DNA of 20,094 nucleotides from CAZDAW01 sp964503685 (GTDB taxonomy: Bacteria; Chloroflexota; Anaerolineae; Anaerolineales; Anaerolineaceae). Of the stretch, positions 7,319-14,111 are shown piece by piece. Position numbers and translations under genes: made by a program. Where the stretch lies: assembly GCA_964503685.1 (NCBI GenBank), contig CAZDAW010000059.1, forward strand, positions 1-20,094, given 5' to 3'. Each line of letters opens with the position of its first letter. The stretch's first letter is position 1. The notes under the pieces were generated by a model, which saw only the letters and a program-made list of their open reading frames with translations, searched no databases and was not told the origin of the DNA.

Positions 7319-8431
7319 ATGTTGAAACAACCCGGCGGCGATAGTAGCGGGAAAAATACAGGAAGGTTCTGCGGGAAACCGTTTTCAAAATCAGGAGGCG
7401 GGAATCTGTACAGGGTTGCTCTGGTTATTCTCTTGCTGTCTCTGCTCTCGGTTACCTGTAAGGCGCTGGCAGGCGATCAGGCCGCGCAACCGCTGTATCA
7501 GGAAGCCAATCTCAGGCGTCTGATTCTGATCACATCTTTACCTGTAACGCCGGTTGTTGCTGCGAAGGAAGATGCGCCGGCGTTTGGCAGAATTAATTTC
7601 AGCAGCGGCCTGGGAATGGATATGGCGCCGGTGGGTGTGAGCGTTCGTTTTGACGAGGGTGTTGTTCGTCTGTATGGTGTGTTTCCGTACAGGGGAATGA
7701 AGCGGGGTATGCACTGGCGCTGCGAATGGTTGCAGAATGGGGAAGCTTATTCACAGGCAGACATCGAATGGGCGGATGGCGAAGACGGCATCAGTTGGTG
7801 CTCGACGACGTCATCCGACGGACGGGCTTTGAATGCCGGCGTTTATCAGCTTAACCTGTATATTGGGGAAAAACTGGCGCAGAGTGGACAGGCTGTGATC
7901 ATGCCGGGCGGGTCTGCAACTGCGACGCCGCATACGGCCAGTGTGGAAGAACTGGTTGACCGCAGTATTATGCCGGCATGGAAGCGATTGGCTGATTCGC
8001 CCGATGATAAAATTCGTGAAATTGCCCGGTTAGTGCTGCGTTATCAGATTAAAATCAGCCCTGATTCCAATATCGGCAATGCGGCGGCCATGTATTATTG
8101 CGAAGTGGACAGCGATAAGCCCGGCGAGGTGCGCGTCTCTCCCCGTTTTATGAATGAACATTCGCTCGATGAGGTGACGTCGGTGATTGCCCACGAGCTG
8201 GTACACGCTTATCAGGATATAGAATTGAAGCAGTGCGGCTGCTCAAAATATAATGAAGTTGTGGCCCATACCATTCAGATTTATTCACTGGTCACAGCGA
8301 ATCGCTGGGATATTATCGGAGAGAAATTTCGCTGGGCGTATGACGATCAAAACCGGTTTTCTGCCGATTTGATATGGAAGTATCTGGTAGCCGATCCGGT
8401 GTATCAAAAATGCCAGGACTATTTCCCGTAA
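7319..8431 (+). CDS. Exported HExxH zinc-metalloprotease-like protein
   Basis: This protein has up to 370 residues. A hydrophobic segment at about 33-52 is followed by an Ala-rich stretch and serves as signal peptide or anchor. Residues about 100-200 form a beta-rich domain ending in GVYQLNLYIGEKL. The C-terminal domain contains IAHELVHAYQD with His292, Glu293 and His296. Glu313 in the segment YNEVVAH is a reasonable third zinc ligand, giving a gluzincin-like arrangement. Cys306 and Cys308 lie between. The likely role is an extracytoplasmic zinc peptidase of unknown target. The ATG at 7319 lacks a good Shine-Dalgarno. An excellent AGGAGG at 7393-7398 precedes an in-frame CTG at 7406, just before the hydrophobic segment, so the N terminus is uncertain. 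The gene sits six bases after the membrane-protein gene and its 3' end overlaps the convergent MFS gene by 13 bases. Confidence 0.72.
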   Translation: MLKQPGGDSSGKNTGRFCGKPFSKSGGGNLYRVALVILLLSLLSVTCKALAGDQAAQPLYQEANLRRLILITSLPVTPVVAAKEDAPAFGRINFSSGLGMDMAPVGVSVRFDEGVVRLYGVFPYRGMKRGMHWRCEWLQNGEAYSQADIEWADGEDGISWCSTTSSDGRALNAGVYQLNLYIGEKLAQSGQAVIMPGGSATATPHTASVEELVDRSIMPAWKRLADSPDDKIREIARLVLRYQIKISPDSNIGNAAAMYYCEVDSDKPGEVRVSPRFMNEHSLDEVTSVIAHELVHAYQDIELKQCGCSKYNEVVAHTIQIYSLVTANRWDIIGEKFRWAYDDQNRFSADLIWKYLVADPVYQKCQDYFP

Positions 8432-9651
8432 ACGGTTTTCCAGGGCATCCAGAAAGACATGAGTAAGGCGGCGATTAAAGCCATACTTCCGCCGAATATG
8501 AAGGGGGCTGAAGCGCCAAAGCCGCTCCAGGTTCCGACGCCCTGCCAGAGTATGCCGGCAATGGCTGAAGCAGGGAAAGCCAGCAAGCCAACCATGGCAT
8601 TATATGTTCCATAGGCGATGCCGCGCAGGTTGTCGGGGACAAGATCGGCGATTAATGCCAGCGAGGTTCCATAACTGAGGCCGTAATATGCTCCATAGAT
8701 AATGTAAAGCGCCCAGATTTGCCAGCCTTTTTCAGCCAGGCCGAAACCGAAATAGATGGCGGCATAAACCAGCCAGCCGCCAATGATCAGCTTGCGCCGG
8801 CCTATCCGGTCGGAAAGGGAACCCGCAGGGGTTGAGATCAGGGTATAAACCAGGTTGAAACTGGCAAGCATCCCCAGAACGCCGATGACGCTCAGGCCGC
8901 GTTCCTGGGCGCGCAGTACAAGAAATGCGTCTGAAGAATTGCCGATGGTGAAGATGCTGATGATGACCATGAAGATCGTAAAAGGTTTGCCCAAGGTACG
9001 GAAGGCAAATTTTGGCGCTTCTCGCTGACTGGAAACGGGAACGTCTTTTGCGCCAAGCGCGAGCGTTAGAACAGCCAGGGCAGCCGGGAAAAGACTGAAG
9101 AGGACGATTGTTCGAAACGTGGGGGCTTCAAGGGCGAGCGCATTGGTTTGTGCAGCCCAGACAATGCCAAGAGCAATGAGAATGCCAAGCAAGGCCCCGG
9201 CGGTATCGGCGGCGCGATGGAAACCAAATGCAAAGCCGCGTTGTTCCTTGTTGATCGAATCGGCAACGAGCGCATCGCGCGGCGCGATGCGAATACCTTT
9301 GCCGACGCGGTCTGCCCAGCGCACCCCGGCGACCATGCCCCAGGTGTTTGCAAAATAAAAGAAGGGTTTTGAGATGGCCGAGATTCCGTACCCGACGACG
9401 GCCAGCCATTTGCGGGCGTGCAATTTATCTGAAAGCCAGCCGGAAAATAATTTAAGCAGGCTCGCGGTCGATTCGGCAACTCCTTCGATGACGCCGATAA
9501 TGTTGGTTTTTACCCCCAGCACGTTGGATAGAAACAGTGGGAGAATGTTGATCACCATTTCGCTGGAGATATCCATTAAGAAACTGGTGAGACCAATTGC
9601 CCAGACGTTGCGGGGCAGGTCGCGGATAGAGGGTTTTGTGGCGTTTGTCAT
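8419..9651 (-). CDS. Major facilitator superfamily transporter
   Basis: This 410-residue protein has the hydrophobic pattern of a 12-helix MFS carrier. The loop between helices 2 and 3 reads GWLSDKLHARKW, a variant of the MFS motif A (G-x-x-x-D-x-x-x-x-R-K). The equivalent loop in the second half is GSLSDRIGRRK. The loop after the fourth helix contains RWADRVGKGIRIAPRDALVAD, seen in a subgroup of drug or metabolite exporters. It follows the PadR-type regulator by 21 bases on the same strand. This is a common pairing for inducible efflux, so an exporter for a toxic or antimicrobial compound is the best guess. The substrate is not evident. Only a weak GAAG precedes the start. Confidence 0.85.
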   Translation of the reverse strand: MTNATKPSIRDLPRNVWAIGLTSFLMDISSEMVINILPLFLSNVLGVKTNIIGVIEGVAESTASLLKLFSGWLSDKLHARKWLAVVGYGISAISKPFFYFANTWGMVAGVRWADRVGKGIRIAPRDALVADSINKEQRGFAFGFHRAADTAGALLGILIALGIVWAAQTNALALEAPTFRTIVLFSLFPAALAVLTLALGAKDVPVSSQREAPKFAFRTLGKPFTIFMVIISIFTIGNSSDAFLVLRAQERGLSVIGVLGMLASFNLVYTLISTPAGSLSDRIGRRKLIIGGWLVYAAIYFGFGLAEKGWQIWALYIIYGAYYGLSYGTSLALIADLVPDNLRGIAYGTYNAMVGLLAFPASAIAGILWQGVGTWSGFGASAPFIFGGSMALIAALLMSFWMPWKTVYGK

Positions 9652-9672
9652 GGTTTTTCTTCAATAATCTCA

Positions 9673-9954
9673 TTAACCCAGTTCGCGTATTTTACAGCGC
9701 GCTTCGGCAAGAGATTGTTGTCCTTTCGGGGTAATTTGATAATAACGACGCATCCGACCGTTAGCGACCTGGCGGGAACTGGTCAGTAATCCTTGTGTTT
9801 CCAGACTGTGCAAAATTGGATAAAGGGTTCCGGGCCCGGTATTGTAGCCATGCCGGGCAAGTTCTTTCATTAACGAAACGCCGAAAATTGGCTCCTTGCT
9901 GGCATGGTAGATAATGTGGATTTTGATCAATCCCAGGTAAAAATCACGCAGCAT
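9673..9954 (-). CDS. PadR-family transcriptional regulator
   Basis: Translation from the ATG at 9954 gives 93 residues. This start has AAGGA seven bases upstream. An in-frame ATG at 9999 lies upstream of the predicted transcription start and is rejected. The protein shows the PadR winged-helix pattern: a helix with HASKEPIFGVSLMKELARHG, then the signature GPGTLYPILHSLETQGLL, and a wing with RRYYQITPKG. The usual C-terminal dimer helices are short here, so it is a compact (PadR-s1-like) member. Such proteins repress efflux genes and release DNA when they bind a ligand. The downstream MFS gene is the probable target, and a palindrome over its own promoter suggests autoregulation. Confidence 0.9.
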   Translation of the reverse strand: MLRDFYLGLIKIHIIYHASKEPIFGVSLMKELARHGYNTGPGTLYPILHSLETQGLLTSSRQVANGRMRRYYQITPKGQQSLAEARCKIRELG

Positions 9955-9966
9955 GATAACGTCCTT

Positions 9967-10009
9967 ATATCGTAGAACGATATTGTAAACCGATATCAAG
10001 AAAAGTCAA
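9967..10009 (-). promoter_or_regulatory. PadR-MFS promoter with palindromic operator
   Basis: On the minus strand -35 TTGACT (10009-10004), a 16-base spacer and -10 TACAAT (9987-9982) form a good promoter. A perfect inverted repeat, ATATCGT-aga-ACGATAT, covers 9967-9983 and therefore spans the -10 edge and the transcription start. A further half site CGATATC lies at 9991-9997 in the spacer. AT-rich palindromes of this size are typical PadR targets, so repression by the adjacent regulator is the obvious reading. Confidence 0.65.
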
Positions 10010-10097
10010 GGGAAGGCCCCAAACTGGCAAAGAATTTGCAACGAGGAGTCTGTTATACGGGAATTTAAAAAGCCAGTATAAAACGAGGAGATTAGTA

Positions 10098-10415
10098 ATG
10101 GCTGAATTGACTCGCGTTTCAAGAATGGCTGACCTTATCAATTATCAGGATGGAGCGGTTGTCAGCCGCGCGCTTATTGATAAAACAGCCGGTACGGTTA
10201 CCTTATTTGCCTTCGATGAAGGGCAGGGTTTGAGTGAACACACGGCGCCTTTTGATGCGCTGGTTTATCTTTTGGATGGCAAGGTTGAAATTACCATTTC
10301 GGGAGAGCAATATACCCTTTCGGCCGGCGACGCGCTATTAATGCCGGCTAATCACCCCCACGCCTTAAAGGCTGCACAAAAAATGAAGATGCTCTTAATC
10401 ATGATCAAAGCCTGA
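10098..10415 (+). CDS. Single-domain cupin protein
   Basis: This 105-residue protein is one cupin beta-barrel. Motif 1 is degenerate (GQGLSEHTAPFDALVYLLDGK), and motif 2 reads GDALLMPANHPHAL. His67 is not counted exactly, but at least two His and the Asp/Glu positions expected for a metal site are present. Such small cupins bind a metal or small ligand and act as isomerases, quercetinase-like enzymes or sensors. GAGGAG lies about ten bases before the ATG. The stop is six bases before the histidine kinase start, so the two are co-transcribed, and the cupin might supply or sense the kinase signal. It is divergent from the PadR-MFS pair, whose operator could also affect it. Confidence 0.85.
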   Translation: MAELTRVSRMADLINYQDGAVVSRALIDKTAGTVTLFAFDEGQGLSEHTAPFDALVYLLDGKVEITISGEQYTLSAGDALLMPANHPHALKAAQKMKMLLIMIKA

Positions 10416-10421
10416 TCCTCT

Positions 10422-12101
10422 ATGAATTCTGAATCGATGCTGCCCCTCTTTGAGATCTCTTATGTTTTGGTTGTATTCCTGCTGGTGTATATCGTTTACG
10501 CTCATTGCGCTCAACGGGCAAAAATCAGACGGCAAACACAGATGCAAGACATGGTGGTGGGCATCTCAACGCGCCTGCTGAATCTATCGTTAGCAAAGCT
10601 TGATGCTGAAATCCTCAAGGTGCTATACGAAGTTGGAACATTTTTGGATGTTGACCGCTGCCTTTTGAGTATATTCAGTAATGAGAAGCTGGTGCTCGAC
10701 AAGTTCTATCGCTGGTCTGCTGAAGGATATGGACCAACCGAGTGTATCCGTCAGGGTATTTCGCTTGAGCCATATAAAGCGCTGACAGCCAAACTCATGA
10801 ATAATGAGGTTGTCAATATCTATGATGTTAATGAGCCTGGTATAGAAGATGAAGCAGAGAGGCGGCTATGGCAGCATCTGGGACTGGCCTCGGTTTTATT
10901 CATTCCATTGGCGCTGGATAATGAAGTATTCGGTTTCTTTGGGTTCAACAGCATTCGGGGAAAAAAGCGATGGACCGATGAGGACATCCGTTTGTTGAGT
11001 CTCATCGGTGAGATATTTACCAACGTACTGTCTCGTAAACGAATAGAAGAGACGCTCAGAACGAATGAGGAGAGATTCCGCACGGTATATGAAAATGCGC
11101 CGATCATGCTGGGAATATTCAATGCGCAAAATGAATGCCTGCTCTGGAATCATGAACTGGAAAAAAACCTGGGTGTTTCACAGGCGGATGTGAAGAGTAT
11201 CAACAGTATTTTTTCCATGCCGGCCATCGGAGCGGAATTTTTATCTTCACAGATTGCGGATATCCAGGAGAAAAACGGAACATTCAGAGAGTACCGGATA
11301 TTTGCTTATGATGGTCGGCCGCGGACACAAATGTGGGCATACTACACCCTGGGTGATGGAACACATATAGGCATTGGAGTGGATATCTCAGATCTTAAGG
11401 ATGCCGAAGAAGCGTTGCGCGCCAGCGAAATGCGTTATAAGGCGATTGCAGATGAAAACGAGCGCCTTCTACACAAGGCGAGAGAAGACGCCAAGATCAA
11501 GACGGAACTGCTCAATGAGGTCAATCATCGGGTTAAGAACAACCTGACAGCAATCATCGGTTTGTTATACACCGAGCAACGTTTTGCCGATGGGGAAGAT
11601 CAGGCTTCGGCGCGGCGGATATTGAAGGACATTGCCGGGCGGATTGAAGGACTGGCGATTGCCCATAATTTATTATCTGTATCGGGCTGGGCGCCTATCA
11701 AACTCGAGGTGATGATACGCCAGATCATTGCAGCCGCATTGAAATCGGTGCCTGCTGATAAACGAGTTGAGGTCAATGTATCGCCTTCCAAGGTTTTAAT
11801 TCAAGCGAATCAAACGACAAGCCTGGCAGTGATTGTGAATGAATTGATTACCAACTCATTGAAGTATGCTCTGGATGGGCGTTACCTGGCGCGGATTACC
11901 GTGACCATAACTGAAAAGCGGAAAGCGTGCGAGATTCGTTATCAGGATGATGGGCCTGGTTACCCGGAAGATGTGTTAGCTTCTCGGCGTCATAATGTGG
12001 GGCTGTATCTGATCCAGACCATTACGCAACATGATTTACGGGGCGAAGTGATTCTGGAAAACAGCCAGGGGGCTGTGACAAACATCAAATTCAAGCTATA
12101 A
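10422..12101 (+). CDS. Sensor histidine kinase, GAF-PAS-HisKA_2-HATPase
   Basis: This 559-residue protein has one N-terminal membrane helix (about residues 8-27). A GAF domain follows (about 55-205, ending with TDEDIRLLSLIGEIFTNVLS) and then a PAS domain (about 212-325). The phosphoacceptor region EVNHRVKNNL has His369 and is the HisKA_2/HWE-like type. The ATPase domain has an N box with NELITNSLKYA, DDGPG as G1 box and NVGLYLIQTI as G2. Kinases of this group often act in light, redox or general-stress signalling, with unusual partners. No response regulator gene is present in the window, so this is an orphan kinase here. It is the second gene after the cupin. Its TAA stop is also the first three bases of a repeat element. 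Confidence 0.9.
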   Translation: MNSESMLPLFEISYVLVVFLLVYIVYAHCAQRAKIRRQTQMQDMVVGISTRLLNLSLAKLDAEILKVLYEVGTFLDVDRCLLSIFSNEKLVLDKFYRWSAEGYGPTECIRQGISLEPYKALTAKLMNNEVVNIYDVNEPGIEDEAERRLWQHLGLASVLFIPLALDNEVFGFFGFNSIRGKKRWTDEDIRLLSLIGEIFTNVLSRKRIEETLRTNEERFRTVYENAPIMLGIFNAQNECLLWNHELEKNLGVSQADVKSINSIFSMPAIGAEFLSSQIADIQEKNGTFREYRIFAYDGRPRTQMWAYYTLGDGTHIGIGVDISDLKDAEEALRASEMRYKAIADENERLLHKAREDAKIKTELLNEVNHRVKNNLTAIIGLLYTEQRFADGEDQASARRILKDIAGRIEGLAIAHNLLSVSGWAPIKLEVMIRQIIAAALKSVPADKRVEVNVSPSKVLIQANQTTSLAVIVNELITNSLKYALDGRYLARITVTITEKRKACEIRYQDDGPGYPEDVLASRRHNVGLYLIQTITQHDLRGEVILENSQGAVTNIKFKL

Positions 12102-12263
12102 TTAATCCAGGTTGCCACCTGGATGTCATTGCGAGCCTCGACAGAATGGCGAGGCGTGGCAATCTCGGATTGTGACGTTGAGACTGCTTCGTCGGGCAAA
12201 AAGCGCCCTTCTCGCAGTGACAAACGCAACGATTGTTGTCAAGGTAGCAACTTGAGTTAATTA
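12099..12263. repeat. Palindromic dispersed element (MITE-like), complete copy
   Basis: This 165-base non-coding element is bounded by imperfect terminal inverted repeats. The left end reads TAATTAATCCAGGTTGCC and the right end, reversed, TAATTAACTCAAGTTGCT. They match at 20 of the first 25 positions. Inside are further inverted segments: GTCATTGCGAG (12125-12135) with CTCGCAGTGAC (12211-12221), 10 of 11 complementary; a hairpin GCCTCG/CGAGGC (12135-12155); and GGGC/GCCC (12194-12208). The innermost sequence resembles the very widespread GTCATTGCGAG...CTCGCAATGAC bacterial repeats. A second copy in reverse orientation starts at 20040. No transposase is encoded. As RNA it would fold into a branched hairpin that could protect or end the kinase transcript. 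Confidence 0.75.
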
Positions 12264-12297
12264 GTGATCGGGATGATTGATCTGTCTTTGCCGATTG

Positions 12298-12303
12298 TAT
12301 AGT
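12298..12303 (+). promoter_or_regulatory. Weak candidate -10 for the aspartokinase leader
   Basis: TATAGT is five of six to consensus. TTGATC lies 15 bases upstream, which is a little too close for a -35. It would start the aspartokinase leader transcript near 12310. No better pair is visible between the repeat element and the Thr-rich peptide. Confidence 0.25.
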
Positions 12304-12472
12304 GATTTGGGGCGGCAGCTATTTCACCCGGCTGGATTTAGTGGATGAGATTATGATGGGTGTATTGAGACGGACTGGCGTTGCATTCAGGGATGCTGCT
12401 CGAAATGGCAGCGGGCATTTTGCGCGCCGGCCGAAGAAGGCGCCTGGCTCTTTTGCGACCTGTTTCCGGGGT

Positions 12473-12592
12473 ATGGTCTGGGGGATATTCGCGCCGAATT
12501 TTCGGATTGACTTTAAGGTACGGACGCCGCGCTCCATAGAAGAAACAACAACCGCTACTATTACGACAACTCAAACTACAACTACTATTTAA
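12473..12592 (+). CDS. Thr/Ile-rich leader peptide of the aspartokinase operon
   Basis: This open frame ends in TTTATITTTQTTTTI and a TAA at 12590-12592. Among the last 15 codons 11 are Thr, using all four Thr codons, and two are Ile. This matches the content of thr operon leader peptides in enterobacteria, where Thr- and Ile-tRNA charging controls transcription. It lies 80 bases before an aspartate kinase. The start is uncertain. ATG at 12473 gives 39 residues but has no good Shine-Dalgarno. The frame is open further upstream, and ATGs at 12353/12356 behind GGATGAG would give a peptide of about 80 residues. The Thr run does not depend on the choice of start. Confidence 0.6.
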   Translation: MVWGIFAPNFRIDFKVRTPRSIEETTTATITTTQTTTTI

Positions 12593-12660
12593 ATTCTGGT
12601 AGTTGCGAAAAAAGCCCGGGCTGTATTCGCACACGCTCGCGGCGAATTATTGATTATCTT
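12545..12660 (+). promoter_or_regulatory. Threonine/isoleucine transcription attenuator before aspartate kinase
   Basis: Three mutually exclusive stems are visible. Stem 1:2 pairs the last Thr codons (CAACTAC, 12579-12585) with GTAGTTG (12599-12605). Stem 2:3 pairs TGCGAA (12604-12609) with TTCGCA (12626-12631) as antiterminator. Stem 3:4 pairs ATTCGC (12625-12630) with GCGAAT (12642-12647), followed by the T-rich TATTGATTATCTTT as terminator. A ribosome stalled on uncharged Thr/Ile codons would cover segment 1, free segment 2 and favour 2:3, allowing transcription. With ample Thr the 3:4 stem forms. The stems are short (6-8 bp) and the T tract is broken, so efficiency may be modest. Alternatively 3:4 may affect access to the GAGGTGA at 12662-12668. 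Confidence 0.6.
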
Positions 12661-12672
12661 TGAGGTGAGTTT

Positions 12673-14094
12673 ATGAAAACAATCATTATGAAATTTGGAG
12701 GAACTTCGGTAGGAAATGCGGAACGAATCCGGGGCGTCGCCGACATCGTCAAGGATTTTCAGGGCGGCAATTTTCCACAGGCGCCTGAGGGCGGGCGGGT
12801 AGTGGTTGTTGTTTCGGCGTTCAGTGGGGTGACGGATTCACTGATTAAAGCGGCGCGGACTGCGGCGGCCCGTGATGAGCAGACTTATAAGAAGGTTGCC
12901 GAGGACCTGCGCGCTATTCATGGGACTGCCATCCATGCGCTGATAACAGCAGGCGAGCGGCAGGAAAAGCTGCAGGCGCATATCGAGGCGATGGTGAAGG
13001 GGTTCGAAAATGTTTGCCAGGCGGTGGCGATTCTGGGTGAAATCACGCCGAGGGGTATGGATGCCATTTCTTCATTAGGCGAGAGGCTATCCGCTCCAAT
13101 CGTTGCCGGGGCGCTGCAAGAGAGGGGGATCGCGGCTGAGGCTGTGGAAGCGAGCAGTCTGATCGTCACCGACGCGTCCTTCGGCAGCGCGATCCCGCAA
13201 ATGGAAGAAACACGCGAGAAAAGCCGGGCCTGTTTGTTGCCTCTGATCGAGGCCGGGGTGACCCCTGTGGTTACCGGATTTATGGCTGCGACGCCGGAGG
13301 GGGTTATTTCAACATTGGGGCGCGGCGGCAGCGACTATACGGCGGCGATTCTGGGCAGCAGCCTTGACTGCGATGAGATCTGGATCTGGACGGACGTTAA
13401 CGGTGTGTTGACGGCTGACCCCAGGGTTATTCCGGGCGCGCATACGTTGCCTGTGATCTCTTATAATGAGGCGGCTGAGCTCTCTTATTTTGGCGCCAAG
13501 GTGCTTCATCCGAAGACCATGCTGCCGGCGATGGAAAAGAATATACCCATCCGAATTTTGAATTCATTCGAACCACAGCACCCCGGTACGCTGGTGACCG
13601 CTGGCGATGACGAAAAATACACTACAAAGGCGATCACGGCTATTCAGAATTTGAGCCAGATCACCGTCGAGGGGCTTGGGATGATGGGCGTTCCGGGGAT
13701 TGCCGCCAAGGTTTTCAGTGCGGTGGCAAACGAGCGGGTCAGTGTGTTGATGATTTCGCAGTCTTCGTCGGAGCAGAATATCTGTTTTGCGATCAACCAG
13801 CACGATTCGCACAGAGTGATCAGGGCTCTGGAAAAGGCTTTTCATACGGAACTGGCGCAGCGTAATGTTGACCGAATCTGGGCGCAGGATCATGTGGCGA
13901 TCATTGCCGTGGTGGGGGCGGGAATGCGCGGTACGCCGGGCATTAGCGCCAAGGTTTTTGGGGCGCTGGGACGGAATGGCATCAATGTCATTTCAATTGC
14001 CCAGGGTTCATCCGAATATAATATTTCGCTCATTGTCGATCAAAAAGATACGGTTGATGCTGTGCGAGCGATTCATGAAGAGTTTGATTTGTGA
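12673..14094 (+). CDS. lysC: Aspartate kinase, monofunctional with two ACT domains
   Basis: This 473-residue enzyme phosphorylates aspartate to beta-aspartyl phosphate, the first step to Lys, Thr, Met and diaminopimelate. The N terminus has the ATP/Asp motif KFGGTSVGN (residues 7-15). GRGGSDYTA begins at 216, and DVNGVLTADPR with AKVLHPKTM follows. Two C-terminal ACT repeats begin near GLGMMGVPGIAAKVF and GAGMRGTPGISAKVF, both with the SQ/AQGSSEYNI-type effector loops. There is no homoserine dehydrogenase domain. GAGGTGA supports the ATG at 12673. The Thr/Ile leader upstream and the ACT domains suggest control by threonine at both transcription and enzyme level. A thrA-like naming is possible; lysC is used for the monofunctional form. 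Confidence 0.96.
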   Translation: MKTIIMKFGGTSVGNAERIRGVADIVKDFQGGNFPQAPEGGRVVVVVSAFSGVTDSLIKAARTAAARDEQTYKKVAEDLRAIHGTAIHALITAGERQEKLQAHIEAMVKGFENVCQAVAILGEITPRGMDAISSLGERLSAPIVAGALQERGIAAEAVEASSLIVTDASFGSAIPQMEETREKSRACLLPLIEAGVTPVVTGFMAATPEGVISTLGRGGSDYTAAILGSSLDCDEIWIWTDVNGVLTADPRVIPGAHTLPVISYNEAAELSYFGAKVLHPKTMLPAMEKNIPIRILNSFEPQHPGTLVTAGDDEKYTTKAITAIQNLSQITVEGLGMMGVPGIAAKVFSAVANERVSVLMISQSSSEQNICFAINQHDSHRVIRALEKAFHTELAQRNVDRIWAQDHVAIIAVVGAGMRGTPGISAKVFGALGRNGINVISIAQGSSEYNISLIVDQKDTVDAVRAIHEEFDL

Positions 14095-14111
14095 TCAACG
14101 AGGAGAATAGA

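Noticed and set aside
9066..9479. Minus-strand open frame of 137 codons inside the MFS gene
   Set aside because: Pro/Arg/Ser-rich translation in another frame of a clear MFS gene.
12338..12634. Minus-strand open frame of 98 codons across the lysC leader
   Set aside because: Its translation has no familiar motif and it lies opposite the Thr-rich leader; no ribosome site was seen.
12673..14094. Bifunctional aspartokinase-homoserine dehydrogenase
   Set aside because: The protein ends after the two ACT domains at 473 residues; no dehydrogenase domain follows.
14091..14111. GTG start for asd overlapping the lysC stop
   Set aside because: The ATG at 14112 has a clear GAGGAG site and begins right at the conserved nucleotide-binding motif.
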